A program made the translations under genes and the position numbers. A stretch of 41,481 nt of DNA from a virus: positions 1 through 41,481 of the IMG/VR virus record IMGVR_UViG_3300007538_000055; one strand, 5' to 3'. Shown one piece after another: positions 41,220-41,481 of this stretch (position 1 is the stretch's first letter; the number at the start of each line of letters is the position of its first letter). Below the pieces are notes generated by a model, which was given only the letters and a program-made list of their open reading frames with translations, made no database searches and was not told the DNA's origin.

Positions 41220-41481
41220 TAATTTTACTTTACATGTAATAAGAGATGTTTTTGGTCAAAAAATTTCTCCTATAATTTATGGTAGAGATGTTTCTCTATT
41301 GGAAGCTTTTTATTCAGATGAACACAGTATGGGTGCAACCCTAGTGTATTCAGACACACCTAAGATAGAGGGTATCTCCCACACTGCTTTTATGAATGTT
41401 GATGAGCCCGTTTATGCTGACTATTTTGCAAGGTTTGATTCGCTCTTTTCTTTTAACTATAAATATGAATTAATACCACCG
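41212..41481 (+). CDS. Hypothetical protein, 3' partial
   Basis: ATG at 41212 overlaps the methyltransferase stop, and the frame stays open to the window end (90 codons). The visible part (FTLHVIRDVFGQKISPIIY, YADYFARFDSLFSFNYKY) is unrecognised. With the methyltransferase it may belong to a glycan or surface-modification group that continues outside the window. Confidence 0.55.
   Translation, partial: MNNNFTLHVIRDVFGQKISPIIYGRDVSLLEAFYSDEHSMGATLVYSDTPKIEGISHTAFMNVDEPVYADYFARFDSLFSFNYKYELIPP

Noticed and set aside
1-41481. CRISPR array, insertion sequence, integrase, attachment site, reverse transcriptase or DGR repeats
   Set aside because: No regularly spaced repeats, transposase, recombinase or RT motifs were seen by reading. 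A genome-wide search was not possible.

Overview
The window is a dense, almost entirely plus-strand segment of a tailed double-stranded DNA phage (Caudoviricetes) genome. Genes abut or overlap by a few bases and the DNA is AT-rich. Virion, DNA replication, nucleotide metabolism and lysis genes lie in consecutive blocks. I see no integrase, transposase or CRISPR array. The host is probably a Gram-positive-like bacterium and possibly an actinobacterium. This is an inference from the B12-dependent ribonucleotide reductase, ThyX, the peptidase plus peptidoglycan-binding lysin, small membrane proteins that resemble actinophage families, and one apparently leaderless gene.

Layout. 1-12.05 kb: six large or medium virion proteins of tail/baseplate type. 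Five share a short motif, so they look paralogous. 12.1-13.2 kb: a well-translated presumed structural protein and two small membrane proteins. 13.2-13.4 kb: a regulatory gap with a consensus extended -10 promoter and a strong hairpin. 13.4-20.1 kb: nucleotide metabolism (class II RNR, ThyX, dCMP deaminase, a deoxyribosyltransferase-like protein), a glycosyltransferase, a staphylococcal-type nuclease and small unknowns, closed by a hairpin. 20.2-31.6 kb: two more sugar-transferase-like genes, a Vsr/DUF559-like endonuclease, a DnaB-type helicase, two RecB/Cas4-like proteins (one with an apparently dead active site), an HD hydrolase, an archaeo-eukaryotic-type primase and a full-length DnaE polymerase. 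31.57-31.92 kb: a bidirectional terminator, the only convincing minus-strand gene, and a divergent promoter region. 31.9-35.9 kb: another PD-(D/E)XK nuclease, a sigma-factor-like protein, RNase H, dNMP kinase and an AT-hook/H1-like basic-tailed protein, closed by a terminator. 36.0-39.8 kb: an unusual run of small Lys/Arg-rich proteins around an endolysin and a holin-like gene, with a degenerate tandem gene duplication. 39.8-41.5 kb: tRNA-Ser(GCU), a DEDD exonuclease, a methyltransferase and a gene cut by the window end.

How it fits together. The phage appears to bring its own replisome core: AEP primase, DnaB-like helicase, DnaE with an intact-looking PHP domain, RNase H and a separate exonuclease. 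It also brings a dNTP supply line (RNR, dCMP deaminase, ThyX, dNMP kinase) and a sigma factor that may read some of the TGnTATAAT-type promoters seen at the gaps. The most interesting unexplained items are the intact/degenerate RecB-like pair, the lone reverse-strand gene next to the sigma gene, the cluster of basic mini-proteins around the lysis genes, the out-of-frame overlap at 12.7 kb, and the RNR gene whose arginine codon use differs sharply from its neighbours. All functional calls come from reading motifs by eye; no database search was run.
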